Shown: positions 1 to 9,557 of the stretch, piece after piece | Position numbering within the stretch: the first letter of the stretch is position 1 | How the letters are laid out: every line of letters starts with the position of its first letter | Source: Lysobacterales bacterium | Lineage (GTDB): Bacteria; Pseudomonadota; Gammaproteobacteria; Xanthomonadales; Xanthomonadaceae | NCBI GenBank assembly: GCA_016718605.1 | Contig: JADKCY010000002.1 | Coordinates: 744,001 to 808,000 of the forward strand | Length of the DNA stretch: 64,000 nt | Direction: 5' to 3' | Notes under the pieces: generated by a model | Told to the model about the DNA's origin: nothing | Seen by the model: only the letters and a program-made list of their open reading frames with translations | Database searches by the model: none | Made by a program: the position numbers and the translations under genes

Positions 1-362
1 CCAGCCAATTTTCGCGGCATGGAAGTTTCACCTCGCTTGCGAGCTGACTCGATCACCCAGCGCATGGCCAAGGCAACCCGTCGCGCCGACCGAACTTCAA
101 CAGGCACTTGGTAGGTCGCACCGCCAACGCGGCGCGACTTGACCTCGACAGAAGGCGCAACGTTGCCAAGCGCCTTCTCAACGAGATCCAAAGGATTCGC
201 ACTTTTCTGCCCAATGACATCCATGGCACCGTAAACGATGCGCTCAGCAACGGCCTTCTTGCCGCTCTGCATCACCATATTGATGAAGCGCGCAACCATT
301 TGACTGCTGTGCTTCGGATCGGGAAGAACGGTGCGCGTTCCGGGGGAACCTTTACGGGACAT
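1..362 (-). CDS. rpsG: 30S ribosomal protein S7 (3' end outside the window)
   Basis: S7 is a primary 16S rRNA-binding protein that nucleates the head of the small subunit. The reading frame begins MSRKGSPGTR at 362 and runs off the left edge of the window after about 120 residues; the family is usually about 156 residues. Visible S7 signatures include ARFINMVMQSGKKAVAERI and a C-terminal stretch ending KRGETSMPRKLAG. It lies 59 bases downstream of rpsL on the same strand, the normal str operon arrangement, and is presumably cotranscribed from the promoter upstream of rpsL. fusA and a second tuf would be expected beyond the edge but cannot be seen. Confidence 0.95.
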   Translation of the reverse strand, partial: MSRKGSPGTRTVLPDPKHSSQMVARFINMVMQSGKKAVAERIVYGAMDVIGQKSANPLDLVEKALGNVAPSVEVKSRRVGGATYQVPVEVRSARRVALAMRWVIESARKRGETSMPRKLA

Positions 363-421
363 GATGCAAACCTGATTTTAAATAGATCGGAAAAACCCAA
401 TGCTGGACATCCAGCACGCAA

Positions 422-796
422 TCACTTCTTCGGACGCTTCGCGCCATATTTCGAGCGACCTTGACGCCGCTTGGCGACGCCAACCGCATCCAAGGAACCG
501 CGAACGGTGTGATAGCGCACACCCGGCAGATCCTTTACACGCCCGCCGCGAATCAACACCACGGAGTGCTCTTGGAGGTTGTGACCTTCGCCACCGATGT
601 AACTGATCACCTCAAAGCCGTTGGTCAACCTGACCTTCGCAACTTTGCGCAGAGCGGAGTTGGGCTTCTTCGGAGTTGTAGTGTAAACACGCGTGCAAAC
701 ACCGCGCCGCTGTGGGCAGCTTGCCAAGGCAGGTGATGCACTTTTGTAGGTTTTCGGTTGCCGGGGCTTACGCACCAGCTGATTGATCGTCGCCAT
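422..796 (-). CDS. rpsL: 30S ribosomal protein S12
   Basis: S12 sits at the decoding centre of the 30S subunit and controls translational accuracy. The 124-residue product has the normal length and starts MATINQLVRK. The loop TTTPKKPNSALRKVAKVRLT and the segment GGRVKDLPGVRYHTVRG, the two places where streptomycin-resistance substitutions arise in the family, both carry the ordinary wild-type residues. It is the first gene of the str operon here, preceded by a good sigma70-type promoter and followed by rpsG. Confidence 0.98.
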   Translation of the reverse strand: MATINQLVRKPRQPKTYKSASPALASCPQRRGVCTRVYTTTPKKPNSALRKVAKVRLTNGFEVISYIGGEGHNLQEHSVVLIRGGRVKDLPGVRYHTVRGSLDAVGVAKRRQGRSKYGAKRPKK

Positions 797-855
797 GTTG
801 ATGCAACCTCAGAAAAAATCGACGGCAAAGCCCACCCGGCCAGCCAAGACCAAGA

Positions 856-885
856 AGTATAAAACGCGCTTGACGCCGCCGTCAA
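856..885 (-). promoter_or_regulatory. Sigma70-type promoter of the rpsL-rpsG (str) operon
   Basis: Reading the minus strand, TTGACG (885-880) and TATACT (861-856) are separated by 18 bases, close to the consensus -35 and -10 hexamers. Transcription would start near 849, about 50 bases before the rpsL ATG. The -35 box lies inside a larger near-palindrome at 870-898. The assignment is by eye; no start site is known. Confidence 0.7.
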
Positions 886-898
886 TTGACGGCGTCAA
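870..898. repeat. Near-palindrome overlapping the rpsL -35 box
   Basis: On the plus strand a 16-base unit TTGACGCCGCCGTCAA is directly followed by TTGACGGCGTCAA. The two make an inverted repeat that is perfect apart from three extra bases in one arm. It covers the -35 hexamer, so it could be an operator or part of a folded leader; it could also be fortuitous. Confidence 0.5.
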
Positions 899-922
899 AC
901 TCAGCTTCCCTGCCCCGAACAC

Positions 923-941
923 GAGGCGCATCCTGCGCCTC
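923..941 (-). terminator. Stem-loop after rpoC, possible terminator
   Basis: GAGGCGCA and TGCGCCTC form a perfect 8-bp stem around a 3-base loop about 50 bases beyond the rpoC stop. No clear T-run follows on the minus strand, so termination would be weak or factor-assisted. Its place between rpoC and the separate rpsL promoter fits the end of the rplKAJL-rpoBC unit. Confidence 0.45.
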
Positions 942-991
942 ATTTCGTATGTTTAGTGCCATTTAGACGCAGTGAATCCAACTGGAATCAC

Positions 992-3900
992 TCAGTTTTC
1001 GCTTGCCTCGGAGCCCAGTTCCGCGGAAGAAGTTGAACGTAAAACACTCAACTCCGCGTCTGTAAGTTCCCCTGAGCCGCGGCGACGCTTGCTGTGATAC
1101 GCAAGGCCGGTACCGGCTGGAATCAAGCGACCCACGATAACATTCTCCTTCAGACCTCGCAAGGTATCTCGTGTGCCACGAACTGCTGCCTCTGTCAGCA
1201 CACGCGTCGTTTCCTGGAACGAAGCCGCCGAAATGAAGGACTCGGTCGCCAGCGAAGCCTTCGTAATACCGAGCAGAACAGGGTCATACTTTGCCAGAAT
1301 TCCGCTGCGAGCATTGACCCTGCTGTTTTCCTCGAGCACACGGACACGGTCCATCTGCTCTCCACGCAAGAAACGCGTGTCTCCTGCGTCCGTTACCTCA
1401 ACCTTCCGCAACATCTGGCGGATGATCGTTTCGATATGCTTGTCGTTGATTTTGACGCCTTGCAAACGGTAGACATCCTGAATTTCCTTCACCAGATAGG
1501 CGGCCAGAGGCTCCACACCCTTCAGACGCAGGATATCTTGGGGATTCGGCTCGCCGTCTACCACGGTCTCGCCCTTCTCGACGTGCTCACCCTCGAAAAC
1601 GATGATCTGGCGGTACTTCGGAATGAGTTCTTCGTGCTCGTTTCCGTCGGCGTCTTTGATGATTAGACGCTGCTTACCCTTTGTGTCTTTGCCGAAACTG
1701 ACCACACCAGAACGTTCAGCCAGAATGGCTTGGTCTTTGGGTTTTCTCGCCTCGAACAGGTCCGCGACACGAGGCAGACCACCGGTGATATCGCGGGTTT
1801 TCGAGGCTTCCTGCGGAATCTTCGCAACGACATCGCCGACACCCACCGGCGCGCCATCCTGCAAATTGACCACGGATCGTGGCGGCAGCAGGTACTGCGC
1901 TGGCAAGTCGGTTCCAGGAATGCTGAGATCTTTTCCGTTGGCATCCACAATGCGAACAATTGGACGAAGATCCTTACCCTGCGAACCGCGGCGCTTAGGA
2001 TCGGTGATCTCGGAACTTGACAGACCCGTAAGGTCATCGACTTTCTCGATGACAGTCACGCCTTCGACGAAGTCGATGAAACGCACCTTACCCGCCACTT
2101 CCGAAACAATCGGGTGGTTATGGGGGTCCCAGTTCGCGGCAATTTGCCCAGCCTTGATGGCCTCACCATCCTTGAAGTTAATGACTGCGCCGTAGGGCAA
2201 CTTGTAGCGCTCACGCTCGCGTCCGTGCCCGTCCATGACCGAAATTTCACCCGAGCGAGACACCGCCACGAGGTGACCATTGGTGTGTTGAACAGTCTTC
2301 AGGTTGTTGAACTTGACGCTACCGCTCGTTCGCACCGGAATGCTGTCAACCGCAGCAGCACGCGACGCAGCACCACCAATGTGGAACGTACGCATGGTCA
2401 ACTGGGTACCGGGTTCACCAATCGACTGCGCCGCGATGACGCCAACCGATTCGCCAATATTGACAATGTGTCCGCGTGCCAAATCACGCCCGTAACAGTA
2501 TCCGCAGACGCCAAAACTCGACTCACACGTAATCGTGGATCGAACCTGGATGCTCTGCACGCCAGCATCTTCAAGCTTCTGGACCCACTTTTCGTCAAGC
2601 AGCGTGTTGCGTGTGACGATCGGGTCCTCATCGTTGCCCGGCAGATAGACATCCTCTGCAACCATTCGACCAAGCACGCGTTCACGCAAGGGTTCCACCA
2701 CATCACCGCCCTCAACAATCGGTGTCATGGTCAAACCATGATGCGTACCGCAGTCGACTTCGGTAATCACCACGTCCTGCGCCACGTCCACCAGTCGACG
2801 CGTCAAGTATCCCGAGTTCGCGGTTTTCAGCGCAGTATCGGCCAATCCCTTTCGCGCACCATGCGTTGAGATGAAGTATTGGAGAACATCCAGACCTTCA
2901 CGGAAATTAGCCTTGATGGGCGTTTCGATAATTGACCCGTCAGGTTTCGCCATCAAGCCACGCATACCTGCCAACTGACGAATCTGAGCCGCGCTACCGC
3001 GGGCGCCGGAATCAGCCATGATGTAAATCGAATTCATCGACTTCTGATCGATGGTCTCACCCTTGGCGTTCTTTACCTTTTCCGTGCCGATACCTTCGAT
3101 CATCGCCTTGGCGACAAGCTCGTTTGTGCGAGACCAGATGTCGACGACCTTGTTGTAGCGCTCGCCGGCAGTTACCAGGCCGCCCTGATACTGCTCTTGA
3201 ATCTCCAACACTTCGCGCTCTGCAACTTCAAGGATTCCACGTTTGGCATCCGGAATGACCATGTCATCGATTCCGATCGAGACACCCGCGCGGGTAGCGT
3301 TGCGGAATCCCGTATACATCAGCTGATCGGCGAAAATGACCGTGTCTTTCAGCCCAAGCTCGCGATAGCATGCGTTGATCAGACGGCTAATGGCCTTTTT
3401 GTTCAGCTCAGTGTTGACCAAGTTGAAGGACAGGCCTTCCGGCAAAATTTCCGCAAGCATCGCGCGACCAACTGTTGTCTCAATGATCGACGTTTTGTCG
3501 CTGCGGGTGCCATCTTCGGCGATTTCCACCTGACGCAGACGAACCTTGACTTTGGCGTGCAACTCGACCGCACGGTTGTCATACGCTCGCTGCACTTCGG
3601 CCAGGTTTGCGAACACCATGCCCTCGCCTTTCTTGTTTTCAAGCGCACGGGTCATGTAGTACAGACCCAACACGACGTCCTGTGTCGGCACGATAATCGG
3701 CTCGCCGTTAGCTGGCGAAAGAATATTGTTGGTCGACATCATCAGCGCGCGTGCTTCCAACTGTGCCTCCAGCGACAGCGGCACGTGCACGGCCATCTGG
3801 TCACCGTCGAAGTCCGCATTGAAGGCCGTACAGACCAACGGATGCAGTTGGATCGCCTTGCCTTCCACGAGGACAGGCTCGAACGCCTGAATGCCAAGAC

Positions 3901-5191
3901 GATGCAGTGTGGGCGCGCGATTCAACATCACGGGATGTTCGCGAATGACCTCTTCGAGGATATCCCACACTTCAGCGCTTTCGCGTTCGACGAGCTTCTT
4001 CGCCGCCTTGATCGTGGTGGCCAGACCGCGCCGCTGCAGCTTGGAGAAAATGAATGGCTTGAACAACTCCAGCGCCATCTTCTTGGGCAAGCCGCATTCA
4101 TGCAGACGCAAGGTTGGGCCGACCACGATGACAGATCGACCGGAGTAATCAACGCGCTTACCGAGCAGGTTTTGGCGGAACCGGCCTTGTTTGCCTTTGA
4201 TCATGTCAGCCAAGGACTTGAGCGGTCGCTTGTTGGTACCCGTAATCGCGCGGCCACGACGGCCGTTGTCCATCAATGCGTCGACCGACTCCTGCAGCAT
4301 GCGCTTTTCATTGCGAACGATGATGTCCGGCGCCGCAAGCTCCAACAGACGCTTCAATCGGTTGTTGCGATTGATGACACGACGATACAGGTCGTTGAGA
4401 TCCGATGTCGCGAAGCGTCCGCCATCCAAGGGAACCAACGGACGCAAATCCGGCGGCAGCACGGGCAACACGGTCATGACCATGAACTCAGGACGATTGC
4501 CGGAGTCCAGGAAGGCCTCGACCAGCTTGATCCGTTTGGACAAGCGCTTGAGCTTTGTTTCGGAATTGGTTGAACCCATTTCCTCTTTCAAACGGGCGAG
4601 CTCTGCCGCCAAATCGATGGACTTCAGCAGTTCGTAGACGGCCTCCGCGCCCATGCGCGCATCGAACTCGTCGTTATGCTCGGTGACCGCCTGCAGATAC
4701 TCTTCTTCTGTCAGAAGCTGCCCGCGCTCAAGCGGGGTCAAACCCGGCTCGATGACGACGAAGGCTTCGAAGTAGAGGATGCGCTCGATATCACGCAGCG
4801 TCATGTCCAGCATCAAGCCGATGCGTGACGGGAGCGATTTCAGGAACCAGATGTGAGCGACTGGAGACGCGAGGTCGATATGGCCCATGCGCTCACGACG
4901 CACCTTCGCCAAGGTGACTTCAGTGCCGCACTTTTCGCAGACCACACCACGATGCTTCATGCGCTTGTACTTGCCGCACAAACACTCGTAGTCCTTGATC
5001 GGCCCAAAAATGGCCGCGCAGAACAAACCATCACGCTCTGGCTTGAACGTACGGTAGTTGATGGTTTCCGGCTTTTTGACTTCGCCGTAGGACCAGGAGC
5101 GGATCAGATCCGGTGAGGCCAGCGCGATCTTGATGGCATCAAAATCTAGCGCCTGACGCTGCTGATTGAAGAGGTTAAGCAAGTCTTTCAT
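992..5191 (-). CDS. rpoC: DNA-directed RNA polymerase subunit beta'
   Basis: This is the largest subunit of core RNA polymerase and forms the catalytic centre with beta. The 1399-residue product matches the gammaproteobacterial length. The N-terminal zinc site is visible as Cys70, Cys72, Cys85 and Cys88. The magnesium-binding motif NADFDGD lies at 458-464, giving Asp460, 462 and 464. A second zinc cluster (a Cys in VDCGTHHG and CESSFGVCGYC) follows further along. The bridge-helix and trigger-loop regions are intact, as far as can be judged by eye. It starts MKDLLNLFNQ 81 bases after rpoB. A strong hairpin lies in that gap, so the rpoB to rpoC transition may be attenuated or processed. Confidence 0.98.
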   Translation of the reverse strand: MKDLLNLFNQQRQALDFDAIKIALASPDLIRSWSYGEVKKPETINYRTFKPERDGLFCAAIFGPIKDYECLCGKYKRMKHRGVVCEKCGTEVTLAKVRRERMGHIDLASPVAHIWFLKSLPSRIGLMLDMTLRDIERILYFEAFVVIEPGLTPLERGQLLTEEEYLQAVTEHNDEFDARMGAEAVYELLKSIDLAAELARLKEEMGSTNSETKLKRLSKRIKLVEAFLDSGNRPEFMVMTVLPVLPPDLRPLVPLDGGRFATSDLNDLYRRVINRNNRLKRLLELAAPDIIVRNEKRMLQESVDALMDNGRRGRAITGTNKRPLKSLADMIKGKQGRFRQNLLGKRVDYSGRSVIVVGPTLRLHECGLPKKMALELFKPFIFSKLQRRGLATTIKAAKKLVERESAEVWDILEEVIREHPVMLNRAPTLHRLGIQAFEPVLVEGKAIQLHPLVCTAFNADFDGDQMAVHVPLSLEAQLEARALMMSTNNILSPANGEPIIVPTQDVVLGLYYMTRALENKKGEGMVFANLAEVQRAYDNRAVELHAKVKVRLRQVEIAEDGTRSDKTSIIETTVGRAMLAEILPEGLSFNLVNTELNKKAISRLINACYRELGLKDTVIFADQLMYTGFRNATRAGVSIGIDDMVIPDAKRGILEVAEREVLEIQEQYQGGLVTAGERYNKVVDIWSRTNELVAKAMIEGIGTEKVKNAKGETIDQKSMNSIYIMADSGARGSAAQIRQLAGMRGLMAKPDGSIIETPIKANFREGLDVLQYFISTHGARKGLADTALKTANSGYLTRRLVDVAQDVVITEVDCGTHHGLTMTPIVEGGDVVEPLRERVLGRMVAEDVYLPGNDEDPIVTRNTLLDEKWVQKLEDAGVQSIQVRSTITCESSFGVCGYCYGRDLARGHIVNIGESVGVIAAQSIGEPGTQLTMRTFHIGGAASRAAAVDSIPVRTSGSVKFNNLKTVQHTNGHLVAVSRSGEISVMDGHGRERERYKLPYGAVINFKDGEAIKAGQIAANWDPHNHPIVSEVAGKVRFIDFVEGVTVIEKVDDLTGLSSSEITDPKRRGSQGKDLRPIVRIVDANGKDLSIPGTDLPAQYLLPPRSVVNLQDGAPVGVGDVVAKIPQEASKTRDITGGLPRVADLFEARKPKDQAILAERSGVVSFGKDTKGKQRLIIKDADGNEHEELIPKYRQIIVFEGEHVEKGETVVDGEPNPQDILRLKGVEPLAAYLVKEIQDVYRLQGVKINDKHIETIIRQMLRKVEVTDAGDTRFLRGEQMDRVRVLEENSRVNARSGILAKYDPVLLGITKASLATESFISAASFQETTRVLTEAAVRGTRDTLRGLKENVIVGRLIPAGTGLAYHSKRRRGSGELTDAELSVLRSTSSAELGSEASEN

Positions 5192-5240
5192 GGCTTACTC
5201 CAGTTGAGCTGGGAGAGAGGGATTGTTCGCCGATATGGAA

Positions 5241-5266
5241 AGTCGGAGCGGGAACCCGCTCCGACT
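5241..5266 (-). terminator. Strong hairpin between rpoB and rpoC (attenuator or processing site)
   Basis: AGTCGGAGCGGG and CCCGCTCCGACT form a 12-bp perfect stem with only two bases between them. On the minus strand it is followed by TTTCC, a short U-run. This has the shape of a weak intrinsic terminator or an RNase processing site, 6 bases after the rpoB stop and about 50 bases before the rpoC start. Because rpoC needs to be made with rpoB, it is more likely partial attenuation or a stability element than full termination; that is inference. Confidence 0.6.
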
Positions 5267-5272
5267 TGGATA

Positions 5273-8200
5273 TCAGTGCTCTTCCAGTTCGATATTGATC
5301 GCGAGCGACCGGATTTCCTTGACCAGCACGTTGAACGACTCGGGCATACCGGCCGCCATCTCGTGATTGCCATCAACGATGTTCTTGTACATCTGGTTAC
5401 GGCCCTGCACGTCGTCAGATTTGACGGTGAGCATTTCCTGCAGCGTATACGCCGCGCCGTAAGCCTCAAGCGCCCAGACTTCCATTTCGCCGAATCGCTG
5501 ACCACCAAACTGCGCCTTACCACCCAGTGGCTGTTGCGTGACCAGCGAGTAGGGACCCGTGGATCGCGCATGCATCTTGTCGTCAACCAGATGGTTCAAC
5601 TTCAGCATGTGCATGTATCCAACTGTGACCTCTCGGTCAAATGCTTCGCCAGTCCGCCCATCGAACAACACCGTCTGTCCGCTCTCCGGCAAATCCGCCA
5701 GTCGGAGCATGGCTTTGATTTCCGCTTCTGTTGCACCATCGAATACGGGGGTAGCCATCGGGACACCACTGGTCAGATTGCGCGCCAACAGCAACAGTTC
5801 GTTGTCATCAAACTGGCTGAGATCGACACGATCTCCGGCAAGGTTTTTGTCGTGGTTGTAGATCTGATCCAAGAACTTGCGTAGCTCGGAGACTTTCGCT
5901 TGCGCCTCCAGCATGCGCTGGATCTTCTCGCCAAGGCCTTTTGCGGCCCAGCCCAAGTGAACCTCGAGCACCTGCCCAATGTTCATGCGCGATGGCACGC
6001 CGAGTGGATTTAGCACGATATCCACCGGACGACCGTCCGCAGCGTAGGGCATATCCTCGACAGGCTGAATCATCGAGATCACGCCCTTATTGCCGTGGCG
6101 GCCAGCCATCTTGTCACCAGGTTGCACCCGGCGCTTAACGGCAAGAAAGACCTTGACCATCTTCAGCACACCCGGTGCCAGATCGTCGCCTGCAGTGATT
6201 TTTGCGCGCTTGTCGGCAAAGCGCTTTTCGAACTCTTTCTTATGCGCCTCAACCTGCTTCTGCGCGCGCTCGATAAAGTCCGCAGCATCCTCATCCTTCA
6301 TGCGGATAGAGAACCACTCGTCCTTTTTCAGGCTGCTCAGAAACTCGTCCGTGACTTCTGAGCCTTTCTTCAACCCGTTTGGACCGCCATTGGCCACGCG
6401 TCCAATAATCTGAGTCCGCAGACGCGCAAAAATGGCGCCCTCGAGGATACGGAACTGATCGTCGAAGTCTTTCTTGACCCGGCGCACTTCCATATCTTCG
6501 ATTTGGCGAGCGCGTTTGTCTTTCTCGATACCGTCGCGCGTGAACACCTGAACGTCAATGACGGTACCATCCATGCCGGGTGGAACGCGCAAAGAACTGT
6601 CCTTCACGTCGGAAGCCTTCTCGCCGAAGATCGCGCGCAAGAGCTTTTCTTCCGGGGTCAACTGGCTCTCACCTTTCGGTGTGACCTTGCCCACCATGAT
6701 GTCGCCGGCTTGTACCTCAGCACCGATATAGACAACGCCAGATTCATCCAGTCTGCCCAAGGCTTGCTCGGAGACATTCGGAATGTCCGCAGTGATCTCC
6801 TCCGGCCCGAGCTTGGTATCGCGAGCGACGCAGGTGAGTTCTTCGATATGGATGGTTGTATAGCGATCCTGCTGGACCACACGCTCTGAGATCAGAATGG
6901 AGTCTTCGAAGTTGTAGCCATTCCAAGGCATGAACGCGACCAGCATGTTCTGGCCCAAAGCGAGTTCGCCAATATCCGTTGACGGACCATCTGCCAGAAC
7001 ATCGCCGCGTTGCACACGATCACCCACATTTACCAGCGGCCGCTGATTGATACAGGTGTTTTGGTTCGATCGCGTGTACTTGGTCAACGTGTAGATGTCG
7101 ACACCAGCGTCGTTGTCGCCGACCTCATCTTCGTTCACACGGACAACAATACGCGCCGCGTCAACTTGATCGATGACACCGCCGCGCAGCGCTACCGAGT
7201 TGACGCCCGAGTCACGCGCCACGGCCTTCTCGATCCCAGTGCCGACCAGCGGCGTCTGTGCCCGTAGCGTGGGAACTGCCTGACGCTGCATGTTCGCCCC
7301 CATCAAGGCGCGATTGGCGTCGTCATGCTCAATAAATGGCACCAATGCGGCCGCCACCGAAACGGTCTGCATCGGCGACACGTCCATGTACTGGATTTCC
7401 AGCGGTGAACGCAACAGCGACTCACCCTGGTAGCGACACGGCACAAATGGTTCGATGAATCCACCCTCTTCGGTGAGATTCGCATTGGCCTGCGCCACCG
7501 CGTACTCTGCCTCTTCAATAGCCGAGAGGAAATCGATCTGATCGGTCACCTTGCCATTGACGACGCGACGGTAGGGAGTTTCGAGGAAGCCATAGCTATT
7601 GGTCCGCGCATAGCAGGCTAACGAGTTGATCAAGCCGATGTTCGGACCTTCGGGCGTTTCAATCGTACAAACCCGGCCGTAGTGGGTCGGATGTACGTCA
7701 CGCACCTCGAATCCAGCGCGCTCACGCGTCAAACCGCCAGGTCCAAGTGCCGATACGCGACGCTTGTGAGTCACCTCAGACAGCGGGTTGTTCTGATCCA
7801 TGAACTGCGAAAGCTGCGAAGAGCCAAAAAACTCCTTGATCGCTGCGGCTACGGGCTTGGCGTTGATCAGTTCCTGCGGTGTAAGACCCTCAGACTCCGC
7901 CAAGGACAGACGCTCCTTGACCGCACGCTCAACACGAACCAACCCGACACGGAACGTGTTCTCAGCCATTTCACCGACTGAACGCACGCGCCGGTTACCC
8001 AAATGATCGATATCGTCAACTGTGCCCTTGCCATTGCGAATGTCGATCAAGACTTTCATCACCGCAAGGATGTCATCGTTACCGAGCACGCCCGACCCTT
8101 CAACTTCCTTACGACCGACGCGACGGTTGAACTTCATGCGGCCAACGCCGGACAAGTCGTATCGTTCAGCAGAGAAGAACAGGTTCTGGAACAGATTCTG

Positions 8201-9361
8201 AGCAGCTTCCTTGGTCGGCGGCTCGCCCGGACGCATCATGCGATAGATCTCGACCAGTGCTTCCAACGGTGAGCGCGTGGCGTCGATCCGCAAGGTATTC
8301 GAAATATACGGACCACGGTCAAGATCATTGACCCAGATCGTCCCCAAGGTCGTGACTTTGGCCTTGCGGAATTTCGTCAGGTGATCGTCGGAAATTTCGT
8401 CGTTGACCGTCGCGAGAACCTCACCGCTGTTCTGGTCGATCACATCGTGCGCAAGGATGCGTCCGACGAGGTACTCGTCAGGCACTTCAAGCGTACGGAT
8501 GTTCTCCTTCTCAAGTTGCTTGACGTGTCGCGCGGTAATGCGTTTTCCGGCTTCCACGATAACCTTGCCGCCGACGGACAGGTCAAAATTGAGCGTCTCA
8601 CCACGAAGGCGCTCAGCCACCAATTCCAGCTCGACACCTTCCGGCATCAGGTTGAAGGTATTGATCTCGTAGAACGTCTTGAGCATCTGCTCATTGGTAA
8701 AAGCCAGTGCACGCAACAGCACGGTGACCGGCAATTTGCGCCGACGGTCAATTCGTGTGAACAGAGCATCCTTGGCATCAAATTCAAAATCCAGCCACGA
8801 GCCACGATAGGGAATGATGCGCGCGCTGTAGAGCAACTTGCCTGAGCTGTGCGTTTTGCCGCGGTCGTGGTCAAAAAACACGCCCGGGGAACGATGCAGT
8901 TGCGACACGATGACGCGCTCAGTGCCATTGATAATGAAGGTACCGTTGTCGGTCATGAGCGGCATTTCGCCCATATACACCTCTTGCTCCTTCACGTATT
9001 TCACAGCCTTGTTGGAGGCTGGACTTTCTTTGTCATAGATCACGAGGCGCACGGTGACACGCAACGGCGCACCGAACGTCATTCCGCGGTTCCGACATTC
9101 CCGTTCATCAAACGGAGGCTCGCCCAACTTGTACCCAACGTATTCCAGCGCCGCATAGCCGCTGTAGCTGACGATGGGGAAAACCGACTTCAGCGCAGCA
9201 TGCAGGCCACGCTCCGCACGCGCATTGGGTGCGATGTGCTCCTGCAGGAACTCACGGTAGGAGTCCACCTGGATCGCAAGCAGATAAGGAACCTCGAGAA
9301 TCGAGGACCGCTTGCCGAAATCCTTGCGGATACGCTTCTTCTCAGTGAATGAGTAGGTCAT
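5273..9361 (-). CDS. rpoB: DNA-directed RNA polymerase subunit beta
   Basis: Beta is the second large catalytic subunit of RNA polymerase and the target of rifamycins. The product has 1362 residues with all the usual landmarks. The rifampicin-resistance region (about 513-540) reads SSQLSQFMDQNNPLS followed by THKRR and SALGPGG. Ser518, Asp522, His532 and Ser537 are the sensitive-type residues. The C-terminal region contains the GGKAQFGGQRFGEMEVWAL signature and ends near SLAINIELEEH. It follows rplL after 196 bases that carry two hairpins, and it precedes rpoC. Confidence 0.98.
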   Translation of the reverse strand: MTYSFTEKKRIRKDFGKRSSILEVPYLLAIQVDSYREFLQEHIAPNARAERGLHAALKSVFPIVSYSGYAALEYVGYKLGEPPFDERECRNRGMTFGAPLRVTVRLVIYDKESPASNKAVKYVKEQEVYMGEMPLMTDNGTFIINGTERVIVSQLHRSPGVFFDHDRGKTHSSGKLLYSARIIPYRGSWLDFEFDAKDALFTRIDRRRKLPVTVLLRALAFTNEQMLKTFYEINTFNLMPEGVELELVAERLRGETLNFDLSVGGKVIVEAGKRITARHVKQLEKENIRTLEVPDEYLVGRILAHDVIDQNSGEVLATVNDEISDDHLTKFRKAKVTTLGTIWVNDLDRGPYISNTLRIDATRSPLEALVEIYRMMRPGEPPTKEAAQNLFQNLFFSAERYDLSGVGRMKFNRRVGRKEVEGSGVLGNDDILAVMKVLIDIRNGKGTVDDIDHLGNRRVRSVGEMAENTFRVGLVRVERAVKERLSLAESEGLTPQELINAKPVAAAIKEFFGSSQLSQFMDQNNPLSEVTHKRRVSALGPGGLTRERAGFEVRDVHPTHYGRVCTIETPEGPNIGLINSLACYARTNSYGFLETPYRRVVNGKVTDQIDFLSAIEEAEYAVAQANANLTEEGGFIEPFVPCRYQGESLLRSPLEIQYMDVSPMQTVSVAAALVPFIEHDDANRALMGANMQRQAVPTLRAQTPLVGTGIEKAVARDSGVNSVALRGGVIDQVDAARIVVRVNEDEVGDNDAGVDIYTLTKYTRSNQNTCINQRPLVNVGDRVQRGDVLADGPSTDIGELALGQNMLVAFMPWNGYNFEDSILISERVVQQDRYTTIHIEELTCVARDTKLGPEEITADIPNVSEQALGRLDESGVVYIGAEVQAGDIMVGKVTPKGESQLTPEEKLLRAIFGEKASDVKDSSLRVPPGMDGTVIDVQVFTRDGIEKDKRARQIEDMEVRRVKKDFDDQFRILEGAIFARLRTQIIGRVANGGPNGLKKGSEVTDEFLSSLKKDEWFSIRMKDEDAADFIERAQKQVEAHKKEFEKRFADKRAKITAGDDLAPGVLKMVKVFLAVKRRVQPGDKMAGRHGNKGVISMIQPVEDMPYAADGRPVDIVLNPLGVPSRMNIGQVLEVHLGWAAKGLGEKIQRMLEAQAKVSELRKFLDQIYNHDKNLAGDRVDLSQFDDNELLLLARNLTSGVPMATPVFDGATEAEIKAMLRLADLPESGQTVLFDGRTGEAFDREVTVGYMHMLKLNHLVDDKMHARSTGPYSLVTQQPLGGKAQFGGQRFGEMEVWALEAYGAAYTLQEMLTVKSDDVQGRNQMYKNIVDGNHEMAAGMPESFNVLVKEIRSLAINIELEEH

Positions 9362-9498
9362 GGTCGAGATACCACCCTAGGTTGAATGAGCTGCAGAACG
9401 CCGCTCAGGAGTAAAAAACAGAGACTTTCATCGGACATGAGGCGCAACGACGCACACCATCTCCGATACAAGTCAGTTCGCCGCAAACGCGAAAGCCC

Positions 9499-9514
9499 GG
9501 GGGCTTACGCCCCC
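9499..9514 (-). terminator. Hairpin in the rplL-rpoB gap, probable attenuator
   Basis: On the minus strand GGGGGC-GTAA-GCCCCC makes a 6-bp all-GC stem with a GNRA-type tetraloop, followed by GGGCTTTCGCG. The rplL-rpoB gap in enteric bacteria carries a partial terminator and a processing site that lower rpoBC expression relative to L7/L12; this hairpin is placed to do the same. The function is inferred from position. Confidence 0.5.
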
Positions 9515-9541
9515 AGGCTGAACACGCTCGCTTGAAAGCAA

Positions 9542-9557
9542 GCGACGCAAGCGTCGC
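9542..9557 (-). repeat. Small stem-loop directly after the rplL stop
   Basis: GCGACG-CTTG-CGTCGC on the minus strand forms a 6-bp stem with a 4-base loop directly after the rplL TAA. It may protect the 3' end of the upstream message or act with the hairpin at 9499-9514 as a double attenuator. Confidence 0.4.
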
